The position numbers were made by a program, and so were the translations under genes. A stretch of DNA of 64,000 nucleotides, taken from Hirudinaria manillensis (taxonomy: Eukaryota > Annelida > Clitellata > Hirudinida > Hirudinidae). The notes beneath the pieces were generated by a model, which had not been told where the DNA came from, did no database searches, and was given only the letters and a program-made list of their open reading frames with translations. The stretch is taken from positions 5,958,501 to 6,022,500 of the forward strand of contig CM067536.1 of assembly GCA_034509925.1 (NCBI GenBank), written 5' to 3'. Below, in pieces: positions 1 to 10,400 of the stretch. Numbering within the stretch: the stretch's first letter is position 1; the number at the start of each line of letters is the position of its first letter.

Positions 1-202
1 TATTTTTCAGTGTTTCGGACCTGTTAGAGTTTTGTTGTTGATTGTTTTTTACCATCATTCGTTATCGACGGAAATAAGAGAAGGTATGCCTTAATTAAGA
101 CTAAAGTAACGACATTTAATATTACACCTTAACTATTTAATATTAGTTTATACATTTCTTACTAAATTAGTTGCAAGTCATAGATGCATAATGTCACATT
201 AT

Positions 203-447
203 TGTTGTAACCTAGGGGTCTGATGAATTATTTAACGTAAGTATATCTTTATTGGAATAAACTAGTGGCAAAGATGTTTTGGGAGATCTGGTCGATTGCT
301 TGTCTTTGATCGGAACTGCCTAATGACTCGAATCGCTAGATTCGACTTCGAAATAAAAGATTCTGAATATTAACTAAACTTAATTAATTATTTAATTAAT
401 TAATTAATTAATTATTTAATTAATTAATTAATGTCAGGGATCCAACA
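203..447 (-). repeat. 3' LTR of the Ty3/Gypsy element (245 bp)
   Basis: Begins TGTTGTAACC and ends GGATCCAACA in + orientation, so it has TG...CA ends. It contains a (TTAA)n-rich tract at about 379-431. It matches the right LTR over all 236 shared bases. Confidence 0.92.
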
Positions 448-460
448 TTGCCCTCCCCCT
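448..460 (-). other. Polypurine tract of the Ty3/Gypsy element
   Basis: Reads AGGGGGAGGGCAA on the minus strand, directly next to the 3' LTR, where plus-strand DNA synthesis is primed in this family. The pol stop codon (459-461) overlaps it. Confidence 0.8.
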
Positions 461-3400
461 AAATCTGTTCGTCCCGAACAGGCTGTTCTGTCTCGCCGTG
501 ATATTTTGCTAATCGATTGCTGTGGACCACTTTCATTCTAGTCCTTGCTGATTTCTGTATGCGGTATACCACGTCGTTTATTTTCTTTATGATTCGGTAT
601 GGTCCTTCCCAATCTTTTTGTAACTTTGGCGACTTCCCTTTTTTTCGTTGGGGGTTGTATAGCCAGACTAGTTCATTTTCTTTAAAGCTTATATCATTGG
701 CTTGCCTATCGTATCTCGCTTTGGCTTGATCGCTATTAACACTAATATTTTTCCGGGCAACCTGGTGTGTATCGGCCAATGTATTTCTTAGGCTTGAAAC
801 GTAGTCACATGCCGACTTAGGTTCCTCTGCTCTTCCGAACATCATATCGGCAGGAAGACGAATCTCCCTCCCGAATGTCATTTTCGATGGACTGATTCCT
901 GTCGTTTTATGCACGGCTGTCCGGTAGGCCATAAGGAAAAGTGGTAGGTATCTGTCCCAGTCATCTTGCTGTTCACTTACCATTTTTGACAAATACTGTT
1001 CCATGGTCCTGTTAAATCTCTCGACCATACCGTCCGATTGCGGATGCAATGCAGTGGTTCTTGTCTTATGGATTCCAAGGTTTTCGCATAGCTCTTGAAA
1101 TATTTTCGACTCGAAATTCCTTCCTTGGTCCGAATGTAACTCTAATGGCACCCCGAATCGACTAATCCAATTATTTACGAGAGCATCAGCTACATTTTCC
1201 GCCTCCTGATTTGGCAGTGCAAACGCTTCGGTCCATTTGGTGAAGTAATCGCTGATCACTAATATGTACCGATTTCCTTTCTTTGATGCAGGGAATGGTC
1301 CTGCAATATCCAAAGCTATTCTTTTAAAAGGTACTCCCACATTATAAGGTTGCATTAGACCTTTAGTCTTCTTTTGAGGACCTTTACTGGTTGCGCAATT
1401 CTTGCAATTTCTACACCACTCCTCAACGTCTTGTTTGTAGTGCAACCAGTAAAACCTCTCCCTCACCTTCCTGATGGTTTTATTCACTCCTAAGTGTCCA
1501 CCTGAGGTTCCGTTATGGAATTCTTGTAACACCTCAGAGACGCAAGATCTCGGAAGTACTATTTGAAGGTGATAGTCGGTGCCATCCTCTGTTTCCCACT
1601 TCCTATGTAGGAGTCCATTACTAATTCTCAAGGAATCCCACTGTGCCCAATAGGACTTAGTAACTTCTCCGTGCTCCGCTATCTGTTGCCAACCTGGTTT
1701 CACCCCGGCCTCCATCCACTGTAGTATGGGTGCAAGTGCTTCGTCTCTTAATTGTAGATCTCGTAACCCGCTTTCTGTCCAGGGTTCGGGAGCCGTGATA
1801 CGAATTTGTCGACATTCTTCGGTCTCCTGTTTTTTCTCTGCGTTGTTGCAGTGTCTGCAGTTAAGTGGACAAGGACGTCGTGATAGCGCATCAGCGTTGT
1901 TGTGTATTTGACCTCTCCTGTGTTCAATATTGAACTGAAAACCCTGTAGTTTTTCAATCCACCTCGCCATCTGACCTTCTGGGTTTTTAAAGTTTAGCAG
2001 CCACCTCAGGGAGGCGTGATCCGTTCTTAGCAAAAACGGCTGGCCCAAAAGATATTTCTGGAAATGTTTCATGGATTCTACTGCTGCTAATAATTCTCTC
2101 CGGGTCACGCAATAGTTCCTTTCCGCTTTAGACAGTGAACGGCTATAAAATGCTAGAACTTTTTCTTCATTTTCAACTTGCTGGGAAAGAACTGCTCCGA
2201 TTCCACAGTTACTGGCATCTGTATCGAGGATAAAAGGTAATCCGGGAATAGGATATGCCAGGATCGGTGCCGTTGTCATAGCTTCTTTCAGATTATCAAA
2301 TGCTTTTTCACAGCTGTCGTTCCAGATAAATGGTTTGCCTTTTACAGTAAGCTCATGAAGGCTTTTTGCGATGTTTGAAAAGTTGGCAATAAATCGTCTG
2401 TAATAGGTACAAAGTCCTAAGAAGCTTTGAAGTTCCTGGATATTTTTGGGTACAGGCCAATTTTTTACTACCTCGACTTTATCTGGATCTGTACTAACAC
2501 CTTCAGAAGACACGATATGGCCAAGGTATTTGACTTCTTTTTTAAAGAGTGAGCATTTCTTTGGACTCAGTTTCATGCCTGCCTCTCTAATCCTACTAAA
2601 TACTTCTCGGAGGTTGTCTAAATGTTCTCCAAATGTTTTTCCGACAACAATTATGTCATCCAAATATACTAGGCATACTTTCCAATTGAGTCCCCTTAGT
2701 ATATGTTCCATTAATCTTTCAAACGTCGCTGGGGCATTGCATAGCCCGAACGGCATGACAGTGAATTGCCATAGTCCTTCACCTGTCGAGAAGGCCGTTT
2801 TTTCTTTATCGTCAGGATGTAACTCCACTTGCCAGTAACCACTTTTGAGATCCAATGTGGAAAAAATTTTTGATCCCGAGAGAGTGTCTAAAGTATCATC
2901 GATTCTAGGTAAGGGGTAGCTGTCCTTAAGTGTCATTTCGTTCAGCTTTCTATAGTCGACACAAAAACGAAGTGATCCATCTTTTTTCTTAACGAGTACC
3001 ACTGGTGAGCTCCAGGGGCTATTTGACGGTTCAATAACCCCTTGGTCTTGCATTTCTTTTATCATTTCCTTGGCGTTTGCTCTTGTAGCTAAAGGAAGTG
3101 GACGGGGGTTTTGTCGAATGGGTTTAGCACCGGCCGTATTTATTTGATGTTGCACGAGGTTAGTCCTACCCAAAGGGCTGTCTCGTTCAGCCATTATATC
3201 CTGAAATTCGCTAAGCAGATTTTTCGCTTGTTGATAATCTTCTTTTTGTAGAGTTTTGTCTAAATCTTTCAGGAGATTGTCCATTAATGGTTTAGACATA
3301 GTATCCCTTTTGATATGCTTATTTCCACTTCCATCTAATGTTAATATGCGTTCCACGTTCCTGCAAAGTGCGATAGGTGTTCCTGCTTTGATCTGTTGTT

Positions 3401-4124
3401 CCTGGTCAGATAGATTCATTACCCTCAGTGGAACTCTGCCGGTGTTTAGCCTGACTAGTGCTCGTCCTATTAGTAGTCCTTGGCCAATGCCCGATTGATC
3501 TTCGACTGCTCCTATACCAAATTTTGTATAGTCGCCTTCTAGCCCGCCCCAAATTAAGCTTTCCGACTGTGCCGGGATGGTCTCGTTTTGTAATATTTTT
3601 ACAAACGTGTCTTTGACTTCTGTACCTCCGTAGTGTAGAGGAATCTCCATCGTTCCTTGTTGAAGGATGCCGCCTTTCATGTCAATGGAAATTCCGTAAC
3701 GTCGCATGAAATCCAATCCCAGTATACATTCATCTGTGATATTGGCTATCATGAATTCTTGTTTGAATGACCTGCCTCCTAAATCTACTGTAATAGCTGT
3801 GGTTCCCTGGACTGGCACTAATTCCCCTGTGGCTGTTTTTAGCTTGTAATTTTTGGCTACGGTTATTTTACTGCTTTCTGCTAATTTTGGTTGGATAATG
3901 GATGCAGATGCCCCTGTGTCTATTACCATATTGTATTCATTCCCTCCTATTTTCCCTTTAACTCCCAGCGATGATTCTTTCCCTAGTGCTGTAACGTGAA
4001 AGATGAGTGGGGCATTTCGAGTTTGCTGAACCGATCTTCGCCCCCCAAAACCGGTAGCTTCTAGTTTTCCTGATTGTACGATCTTCCCCAGTACTGTTGT
4101 TTTGGGGGAAATGTCGTTCTGCAA
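459..4124 (-). CDS. pol: Pol polyprotein of Ty3/Gypsy element (protease, RT, RNase H, integrase)
   Basis: This frame of 1221 codons carries, in order: an aspartic protease (DTGA near residue 69), reverse transcriptase (FCVDYRKLN, then the catalytic YLDD near 487), RNase H (DTDAS near 633), the integrase HHCC zinc finger (near 875-915), the integrase core (LDIAGPF, HSDQG near 995, then GMVERFNRT), and a C-terminal WEGPYRI segment resembling the GPY/F module. These are known Ty3/Gypsy domains; all catalytic signatures seen are intact. Pol overlaps the end of gag in the -1 frame, and the methionine at 4124 is probably not the natural start. Translation more likely enters by frameshifting at 4100-4106. 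No stop or frameshift was found, so the element may still be active. Confidence 0.95.
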   Translation of the reverse strand: MQNDISPKTTVLGKIVQSGKLEATGFGGRRSVQQTRNAPLIFHVTALGKESSLGVKGKIGGNEYNMVIDTGASASIIQPKLAESSKITVAKNYKLKTATGELVPVQGTTAITVDLGGRSFKQEFMIANITDECILGLDFMRRYGISIDMKGGILQQGTMEIPLHYGGTEVKDTFVKILQNETIPAQSESLIWGGLEGDYTKFGIGAVEDQSGIGQGLLIGRALVRLNTGRVPLRVMNLSDQEQQIKAGTPIALCRNVERILTLDGSGNKHIKRDTMSKPLMDNLLKDLDKTLQKEDYQQAKNLLSEFQDIMAERDSPLGRTNLVQHQINTAGAKPIRQNPRPLPLATRANAKEMIKEMQDQGVIEPSNSPWSSPVVLVKKKDGSLRFCVDYRKLNEMTLKDSYPLPRIDDTLDTLSGSKIFSTLDLKSGYWQVELHPDDKEKTAFSTGEGLWQFTVMPFGLCNAPATFERLMEHILRGLNWKVCLVYLDDIIVVGKTFGEHLDNLREVFSRIREAGMKLSPKKCSLFKKEVKYLGHIVSSEGVSTDPDKVEVVKNWPVPKNIQELQSFLGLCTYYRRFIANFSNIAKSLHELTVKGKPFIWNDSCEKAFDNLKEAMTTAPILAYPIPGLPFILDTDASNCGIGAVLSQQVENEEKVLAFYSRSLSKAERNYCVTRRELLAAVESMKHFQKYLLGQPFLLRTDHASLRWLLNFKNPEGQMARWIEKLQGFQFNIEHRRGQIHNNADALSRRPCPLNCRHCNNAEKKQETEECRQIRITAPEPWTESGLRDLQLRDEALAPILQWMEAGVKPGWQQIAEHGEVTKSYWAQWDSLRISNGLLHRKWETEDGTDYHLQIVLPRSCVSEVLQEFHNGTSGGHLGVNKTIRKVRERFYWLHYKQDVEEWCRNCKNCATSKGPQKKTKGLMQPYNVGVPFKRIALDIAGPFPASKKGNRYILVISDYFTKWTEAFALPNQEAENVADALVNNWISRFGVPLELHSDQGRNFESKIFQELCENLGIHKTRTTALHPQSDGMVERFNRTMEQYLSKMVSEQQDDWDRYLPLFLMAYRTAVHKTTGISPSKMTFGREIRLPADMMFGRAEEPKSACDYVSSLRNTLADTHQVARKNISVNSDQAKARYDRQANDISFKENELVWLYNPQRKKGKSPKLQKDWEGPYRIIKKINDVVYRIQKSARTRMKVVHSNRLAKYHGETEQPVRDEQI

Positions 4125-5455
4125 TCTCGGGCTAAATGGCCAGGCTTGTTACATCTGAAGCACCTTGGTCTTCTATCTACTTCTTGGAACCTTGGTTTTC
4201 CTTGAGGTTTGCTGAGGTTATTGATTTGTTCGGCCATTCTTCTAATTATCTCACTGTCTTTATCATTGTCTTTCTCCTTGTCTTTGCCTTCCTGTGCTTC
4301 AATTTTCCTTACATTCAAGCTGTTTTGGATTGAAGCTCTTGCGGCCTCCATTGAGATTGCAAACGCCAATGCTTCGTGGCTGGCCTTCTTTCCATGTATT
4401 TTTAATGCCATTTTTGTTTCCACATCCCTTATCCCATCAATGAAGGCGTCAGTTACAATGTTTTCGATGAAATCTGTTGACTGTCCTGGGTGGGCTAGGT
4501 ATGCGAGCCTTCTGACATCAGCCTCTAATTCTTGGAGTGTTTCGCCCTGTTTTTGCATACGATTTTTCAATTCGTTTTTATGTACTTCCAGCATGTGGCC
4601 ATTCCCAAATCTTCTTTCCATTGCTTCTGCTATTTCTGAATAGGCTTTACAGTGGAGCATTGTTTGCAAAAGCTCGGCTGCCCTTCCTCGCAGTACCATT
4701 ATCAGCTCTGTTGCTTTTTCCTCTTCGGTCCACTTGTTGCGTTCAGCGGCAGTTTCAAACTGATGTCTGAACACTGCCCATGGCCCTTGTCCGTCGAATA
4801 ATGGTGGTCTTGTCGTTTTCTCTCTTCCATATGTCTCTGTTTTCGATTCATTGTATTTTTTAAACTTCTCTATTTCCCTCCTCTGCTCTTCTTTTAGTGC
4901 ATCTAATTCTGCTTTAACCTTTCTCAGGTCGGCCATCTCCTTGGATGATCTGAGGTTGGCTACGTCCGTTTTTACCTCTTCCATGGATGTCTGGAATTTG
5001 GCTGCATCAGTTCTTACCTCTTCCCGCAGAACATCCATGGATGTCTGGAATTTGGCTACGTCTGTCTTTACCTGCTCCCGTAAAACATCCATGGCTACCT
5101 GGAAGTTGGCTATATCGGATTTCATATCCGACCGCAAATCATCAATGTCGCATTTCATATCCGACCGCAAATCATCAATGTCGCATTTCATATCTGACCG
5201 CAAAGCATTCATATCGGATTTCATATCGGATTTCAAATCATTCATATCGGATTTCAAAGACCGAATGGTTTCAGATTCTTCTTTCTTTTTTGGATCCTCA
5301 AATTCGTACTCCGAGGGATCAAGATTATTTTCCAAAAGCCATTTCTCGAGCCGTTCTTGTAGTTCGGTTTTTAGGCCATTTGCATCCAGGCCTCGACTCC
5401 TTAGTTCTCGTCTCAAATCGGGAACGCGCAACTCGTCCAGTATCTTAGGTCCCAT
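4061..5455 (-). CDS. gag: Gag protein with N-terminal SAP domain and CCHC zinc knuckle
   Basis: This frame of 464 residues starts with a SAP-like helix-turn-helix (residues about 8-42, with LRVPDLRRELRSRGLDANGL), a fold known to bind DNA. A long charged coiled coil follows (about 60-200) built of near-tandem LRSDMK(C/S)DIDD repeats. Next comes a capsid-like helical region (about 215-370, with PLFDGQGPWAVFRHQF). The zinc knuckle CFRCNKPGHLARDC lies near 432-445. The gag stop is at 4061, inside the pol overlap. The SAP domain is an unusual addition; it may tether the particle to chromatin, which is inference. The related element at 49.9-51.4 kb has the same N-terminus. Confidence 0.93.
   Translation of the reverse strand: MGPKILDELRVPDLRRELRSRGLDANGLKTELQERLEKWLLENNLDPSEYEFEDPKKKEESETIRSLKSDMNDLKSDMKSDMNALRSDMKCDIDDLRSDMKCDIDDLRSDMKSDIANFQVAMDVLREQVKTDVAKFQTSMDVLREEVRTDAAKFQTSMEEVKTDVANLRSSKEMADLRKVKAELDALKEEQRREIEKFKKYNESKTETYGREKTTRPPLFDGQGPWAVFRHQFETAAERNKWTEEEKATELIMVLRGRAAELLQTMLHCKAYSEIAEAMERRFGNGHMLEVHKNELKNRMQKQGETLQELEADVRRLAYLAHPGQSTDFIENIVTDAFIDGIRDVETKMALKIHGKKASHEALAFAISMEAARASIQNSLNVRKIEAQEGKDKEKDNDKDSEIIRRMAEQINNLSKPQGKPRFQEVDRRPRCFRCNKPGHLARDCRTTFPPKQQYWGRSYNQEN
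4100..4106 (-). promoter_or_regulatory. Programmed -1 frameshift site between gag and pol
   Basis: The minus strand reads CCCAAAA, phased C CCA AAA in the gag frame, which fits the known X XXY YYZ slippery pattern. Slipping back one base enters the pol frame directly before its protease region. Gag stops 39 bases downstream. I did not fold the downstream sequence for a stimulatory structure. Confidence 0.65.
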
Positions 5456-5516
5456 TTCTGTCGTTAAAACTCGCTGTCTTTACCTCTAGTGAATCGATAT
5501 CTCTTTACGACGCTAA

Positions 5517-5534
5517 ATCCCACTCCTGACACCA
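5517..5534 (-). other. Primer-binding site, tRNA-Leu type
   Basis: Minus strand TGGTGTCAGGAGTGGGAT starts two bases after the 5' LTR. It is complementary to a tRNA 3' end in ...CTGACACCA, as in animal tRNA-Leu. The short element at 49.6-51.8 kb has nearly the same site. Confidence 0.7.
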
Positions 5535-5535
5535 A

Positions 5536-5771
5536 TGTTGTAACCTAGGGGTCTGATGAATTATTTAACGTAAGTATATCTTTATTGGAATAAACTAGTG
5601 GCAAAGATGTTTTGGGAGATCTGGTCGATTGCTTGTCTTTGATCGGAACTGCCTAATGACTCGAATCGCTAGATTCGACTTCGAAATAAAAGATTCTGAA
5701 TATTAACTAAACTTAATTAATTATTTAATTAATTAATTAATTAATTATTTAATTAATTAATTAATGTCAGG
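5536..5771 (-). repeat. 5' LTR of the Ty3/Gypsy element, truncated
   Basis: Matches 203-438 base for base by eye. The terminal 9 bases present in the other LTR are absent, and the sequence continues into gene-array intron (aattttagattctaacc), consistent with a GG microhomology join. Confidence 0.9.
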
Positions 5772-5774
5772 AAT

Positions 5775-5960
5775 TTTAGATTCTAACCACAGAAATCATT
5801 ACATACATATACATACATTACATACATATTATATATATAATATATTATATATAATATATATATAATATATTATATATATAATATATTATATATTTTAGAT
5901 TCTAACCACAGAAATCATTACATACATATATATACATTACATACATATTATATATACATA
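5775..5960 (+). repeat. Local duplication around an AT microsatellite in intron 13 of C1
   Basis: A segment beginning ttttagattctaaccacag occurs at about 5775 and again at about 5893, separated by an AT/TA run (about 5826-5892). The equivalent intron of C4 (25980-26095) has a single copy. Confidence 0.75.
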
Positions 5961-6336
5961 TAATTATATATACATACCATGTTTATTATTAATAAAAGGT
6001 TGCCAGGATACAATAGATGAATGTTCCACGCTCGAACCAAAAGACTGTTACCACGATTACTACGCTTCTGCCTGTTGCCAAACGTGTCGTGCTTTTATTA
6101 AAAACCCATCAGATGCCAACTGTCTCTATGGAGATCGAGATGACAGGTGCTCGGACATGGTACCTGTTATTTGTCACCTTTCCAAACGTGTTCAGCCTTT
6201 CCCAACGTCTCAACAAATGCGACAAAAGATTATTTTAAAAGAATCGTCATCACCAAAGACATCTGCACACTTCAACAGACAGATATCTTTCCAAAATAGC
6301 AAGAGCAAATTTGATTCCATATTGTCAATATTTTGA

Positions 6337-7410
6337 AATATAACTTTGAAACATTGATATTCGCCAATTGGAATATTTGAATGTCTTTTGGATTGACTTC
6401 TATGAATAATTAATTATAAAAATTAGATTTAAAAACATTAAATTTTGAAAACAATCTATTATTACTGCTTAGTATATTCGAAACCATAATTTTCTGATAT
6501 TCTTGAAGATAATTCATGCGAATCTATCCAACTAGTCGTTTAATTTTTTGTTCATGAAGGGTTTCTAATATCGTAATTTCATTTAAAAGTAACCAATTGT
6601 ATCGTCGAAGGGGATTAAAATATTGATTTGCAATGTTTCTATCAGAAAAAAATATTTTGCTAATTTTCAAAACAGATTCTTTATGAATAATTCACCAAAA
6701 TAATCAAGGGATATGTCACACGGCAGAGCCCATAAATTTTGTTCCTCCGTTGACTTCGATATCCCACATTTGAGACAAGCCTCTGTTAGGGAAGGGATTG
6801 ACAGTCATAATTAGAAAAGAGTCAATCTCCAGGCAATGGGCGTGGCCAAGCTATCCATTTATTCCGTAAGAGACCAATAATATTAAACCTTAATAATTTA
6901 TTATTAGTTAAAATTGTTCCCACCAAATCATTTACAAATCATGAATCATCGAAATAGTTCAATTAATTAGAAACAACACTACCTAAAAATGGTTCAAAAG
7001 ACATTTTAAACATAATAAAGTAAATGGACAAATTTTTAATTTAATGACTGTTATTATAGTTCCATTGATCTGATGTGGGTTCTTCTTATGTGATCTATAT
7101 TAAAATCATAGCGGGAGCTAACAAAAAGTGAGTCAAATTATACCAATGGAAATAATATATATTTCCAATAAACGTTATATCACCAAATGAACTGACTGGA
7201 AATATTAGTTAATTCTGATCTAAATGTTATTCTTATTCAAATCGGAGACTTTGGTTGCATCACTTTCAAATTGAATAGATAATGTCGGTTATGAAACTAT
7301 GATAAGACTATGAAGCTACACAAAGAGTCTTCTTAATCAGGTTATTAAACAAACTAATCTTGGCATTGTTGCAATTATTAAAGAGAACAATGATCAATTT
7401 CTCTACTTCT
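6337..7410. other. Type-A intergenic spacer (C1/C2)
   Basis: No coding exon is seen. A conserved block at about 6708-6872 recurs at about 19788-19955 and 33470-33632. The block is less AT-rich than its surroundings and includes the string gggcgtggcc. The part nearest C2 is the shared upstream region of all copies. The function of the block is unknown. Confidence 0.6.
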
Positions 7411-7417
7411 TATAAAA
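7411..7417 (+). promoter_or_regulatory. TATA box of C2
   Basis: TATAAAA lies 34 bases before the first-exon ATG position, in the same place in copies C2 to C8. The surrounding 100 bases are also conserved. A start site about 30 bases downstream would give a very short leader. Confidence 0.6.
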
Positions 7418-7470
7418 TCGTTTATCGAACAGCATCACTTCTCTATGACTGGATTCGCTTTTCGAAGATT

Positions 7471-10400
7471 ATGGTGAATATGCTATAATTTATGTTTAAT
7501 TTATCGATTAATGTTGGAAACTATGAAATTAGGGCGTTGCTTTCAACTTAATGTGTATCAGTGTTCAATTCGTAGATAGGTTAATGCCTTAAGAGCTGTC
7601 AGATGACATGATAATTTCATGCAACTTTACAAATTTTATTTTTCAGTGTTTCGGACCTGTTAGAGTTTTGTTGTTGATTGTTTTTTACCATCATTCGTTA
7701 TCGACGGAAATAAGAGAAGGTATGCCTTAATTAAGACTAAAGTAACGACATTTAATATTACACCTTAACTATTTAATATTAGTTTATACATTTCTTACTA
7801 AATTAGTTGCAAGTCATAGATGCATAATGTCACATTATTAATATTATACATAGCTTTAACATTTGTGAGAAGCAATGGTCATGAAACTCTAGTTAATTAC
7901 AAGTTTGAAATTTCAGTTAAACCGCGATGGATCTACAACAACAAGAAAAACACAGAAACATTGCCAGATTTAATTCAAATCGATCTTGAAATTAAAAGCA
8001 ACAAAGTAACCATCAATCTAAAGAAGCAATCGATGGCACCAATGAAGCCTCCCTTAATAATATCGGACTTAAATGGTCTTAGGTCAGATTGGAAATGTTC
8101 TGAAAAGGAGGTTAGTATAATGTTCAGTAAACATGGAAAGGTAATCGATTACAATCGATTAAACTGTATTTAACACTTGTTAAGTTAGAATTAATCACTT
8201 AATCATAAAAAGCCCTATGAAATAATAATTATCATAATTATCATAACTGCCACATCATAATAAATATTCATCCATGTGTAATTCTATAGAATAATTATTT
8301 GATCATTACTAATGCTGTAGCATACTGCTCCTCCACGTCGACCAGTTTGGCTTACTAGCTGGAAGTTAAAAACAAGTTGCTATACCCACTACTTCGTCTG
8401 TTAGACTCAAATTTGCAACCGAAGTTAGGCAATTTTTATGGTCAAGAATGTCATTTAAACTATTAAGATCTTTATTTAATCTTATCAAAATTGAAAGAAA
8501 GGATTTAAATCTAAATTAGAAAATATTACCAAATCGATTATGACGGTTTATTGTTTGAAGCATCTGGGTATCTTTAAAGATCTTTCAGTTGATGCTTCTG
8601 CCACTGTGTCTACCAAGACAATTAACGAAGTACAAGAAACTTTATATGTGAGTCATCTTTTGTTGTATTTAAAATAACGATGAAGAATTAAAATAGGGTT
8701 TAACAATAAAATTGAAATATATTTTGGAACGCTATTGAAATGAGTAGTTCAATTGCATTAAATTATTTTATACAAACATATTATTAATTTATTTAAAATA
8801 TTGAAAATCTATAAAATAAATTATTCAACACCACAACAGATGTTATCCTTTACCCACGACCACAAAAGAATACATATAGAACCAAGATCCACATTCGTTG
8901 AGACAAACAACCTTCACTTGGACAGCAATAGCAACGCGACCAACAACGAAGACAAAGGCACATTATTAAGCATCGATGGCGTTCCTCATTTTCTCATCGA
9001 AATCCCATCAACAAAATTACAGCATAATGAAGGTTTTTATGTACTGTTGCTCTTGCATTGAATATGTTTATTATTATTTGTTATCGACTCTTTACGAATT
9101 CTGCTTTTATCGTCGAACTACCATATGTAATAAAAATTTATAAAAATAATTGAGCACATTCTATTAACTCTAAATTATTTAAAATGTTTCTTTTAAGATA
9201 ACATAAGCGGTGAAAAGTTGGAAAGACCGCGAATTATGAGAAGATCAGATGATAAATTTAGAGACAAGAAACTGATGACCGTTGAAATATTCACTATCAT
9301 AGACTACTCAATTTTTAAAAAGTGAGTCCAACTTATATTTTGCAATGTCTATATGGATAAGTTTTCATGGAACACAAATAAAACAAAAATATTTTAAGAT
9401 TCTATACAGAAAGTAAGGCAACGGAAGAGAGTGATAAGAAAGAAGAAGCGAGAACAATCATCCGATTCTTCCTTACGCACATCATGGAAGGAGTGAGTAT
9501 CTAAATATAACTTTGAGATTTTTATTTTACTTAAGCATGTCGGAGAGAAGGAATCTACCAGTGTTAAGATAGATTCATTTAAGCCTTTTTTCGTTAATAG
9601 ATATATTTGATAATATAATTATCGAATAAACACTATCTTCGTGTAACTGTTAGCAAAGATAACAGGACATTCTTAAGTCGATGTAATTGCTCTTCTTAGC
9701 ATTAAAATTTGGGAAATCTGATTTAATAAACTTCATTAACATTTAAACAAATTCAGGTTAAAAATGTGTTCGAGAGCTTGAAGATTGAAGGATTGAAGTT
9801 TTCTACCAAATGGGTTGGAGCATTTATTGCAGAGGTGGGTCACGGAAACTTAAGAGATGTTCTTATTAGTGACATATTTATTGTTAAAACCAATTTCAGC
9901 TGTTATTAGTGTTATAATATGATATTATCAGTTAAAGGAAAAAGTTATTCAAATTTTCATTCCGTAAGTTGATAAAACTTGATTACTTCACAATTTCCAG
10001 CGTTCTGACGATTTACCCTTTGTTCGATATTCAATTGAAGAAGATGGCAGTGTTAATCTTATCAAAGCTGCAGAATGGATTAACAGAACATCAAATATAG
10101 ATGTTTTACCCGATTTGCCCAATCATGACTTTCTTGCCTTCTTAACAAGGTTGGTAAATAATTGAAAATAAGAAATATTTAGTAAATAACCAAAAGGATT
10201 TAATAACTAGGTTAACACAAGACTGTAATGTCATCCTAGGCCATAAGTTGTATTTGAAGAATTCGGATGTATGTTGTATTTTTAGTGACTCCATAATTTA
10301 TAAGGGATATAAAGTGAAAGGTTTCTCTGTTGGTGAAGTTTGTACCCCTGTTAAATTTGGATTTGTCCATCATAAGAGGTTCTTTGCCACGGTCGCACTC

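Larger units (their letters stand above)
203..5771 (-). mobile_element. Ty3/Gypsy LTR retrotransposon, coding-complete, antisense in C1
   Basis: The element lies on the minus strand in the order LTR (5771-5536), tRNA-primer site, gag, pol, polypurine tract, LTR (447-203). The two LTRs match over all 236 shared bases by eye, so insertion is recent. Gag and pol are uninterrupted and there is no env frame. The 5' LTR (right end) lacks its last 9 bases (gatccaaca in + orientation) and runs directly into intron-13-type sequence of the host gene, whereas the left flank is intron 1. The element therefore sits at a deletion junction and no target duplication can be paired; the left flank ends in TTAT. 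Domain order protease-RT-RNaseH-integrase is known to be diagnostic of Ty3/Gypsy. Confidence 0.95.
11..6336 (+). pseudogene. C1: gutted metalloprotease copy (first and last exons only)
   Basis: What remains is the signal-peptide exon (11-83, donor GT at 84) and the last exon (5999-6336, acceptor AAAAG). The intervening propeptide, protease and cysteine-rich exons are missing; their place is taken by the retrotransposon at 203-5771. Bases 1-202 are identical to 7637-7838 of copy C2, so the duplication is recent. The last exon has also lost 16 bp at about 6188/6189 relative to every other copy, between short AAACG direct repeats. This removes the final CC-x2-C cysteines, and the frame runs on to a stop at 6334-6336 with an unrelated tail. 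The start of the copy lies off the left edge. A functional protease from this copy is excluded. Confidence 0.85.
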
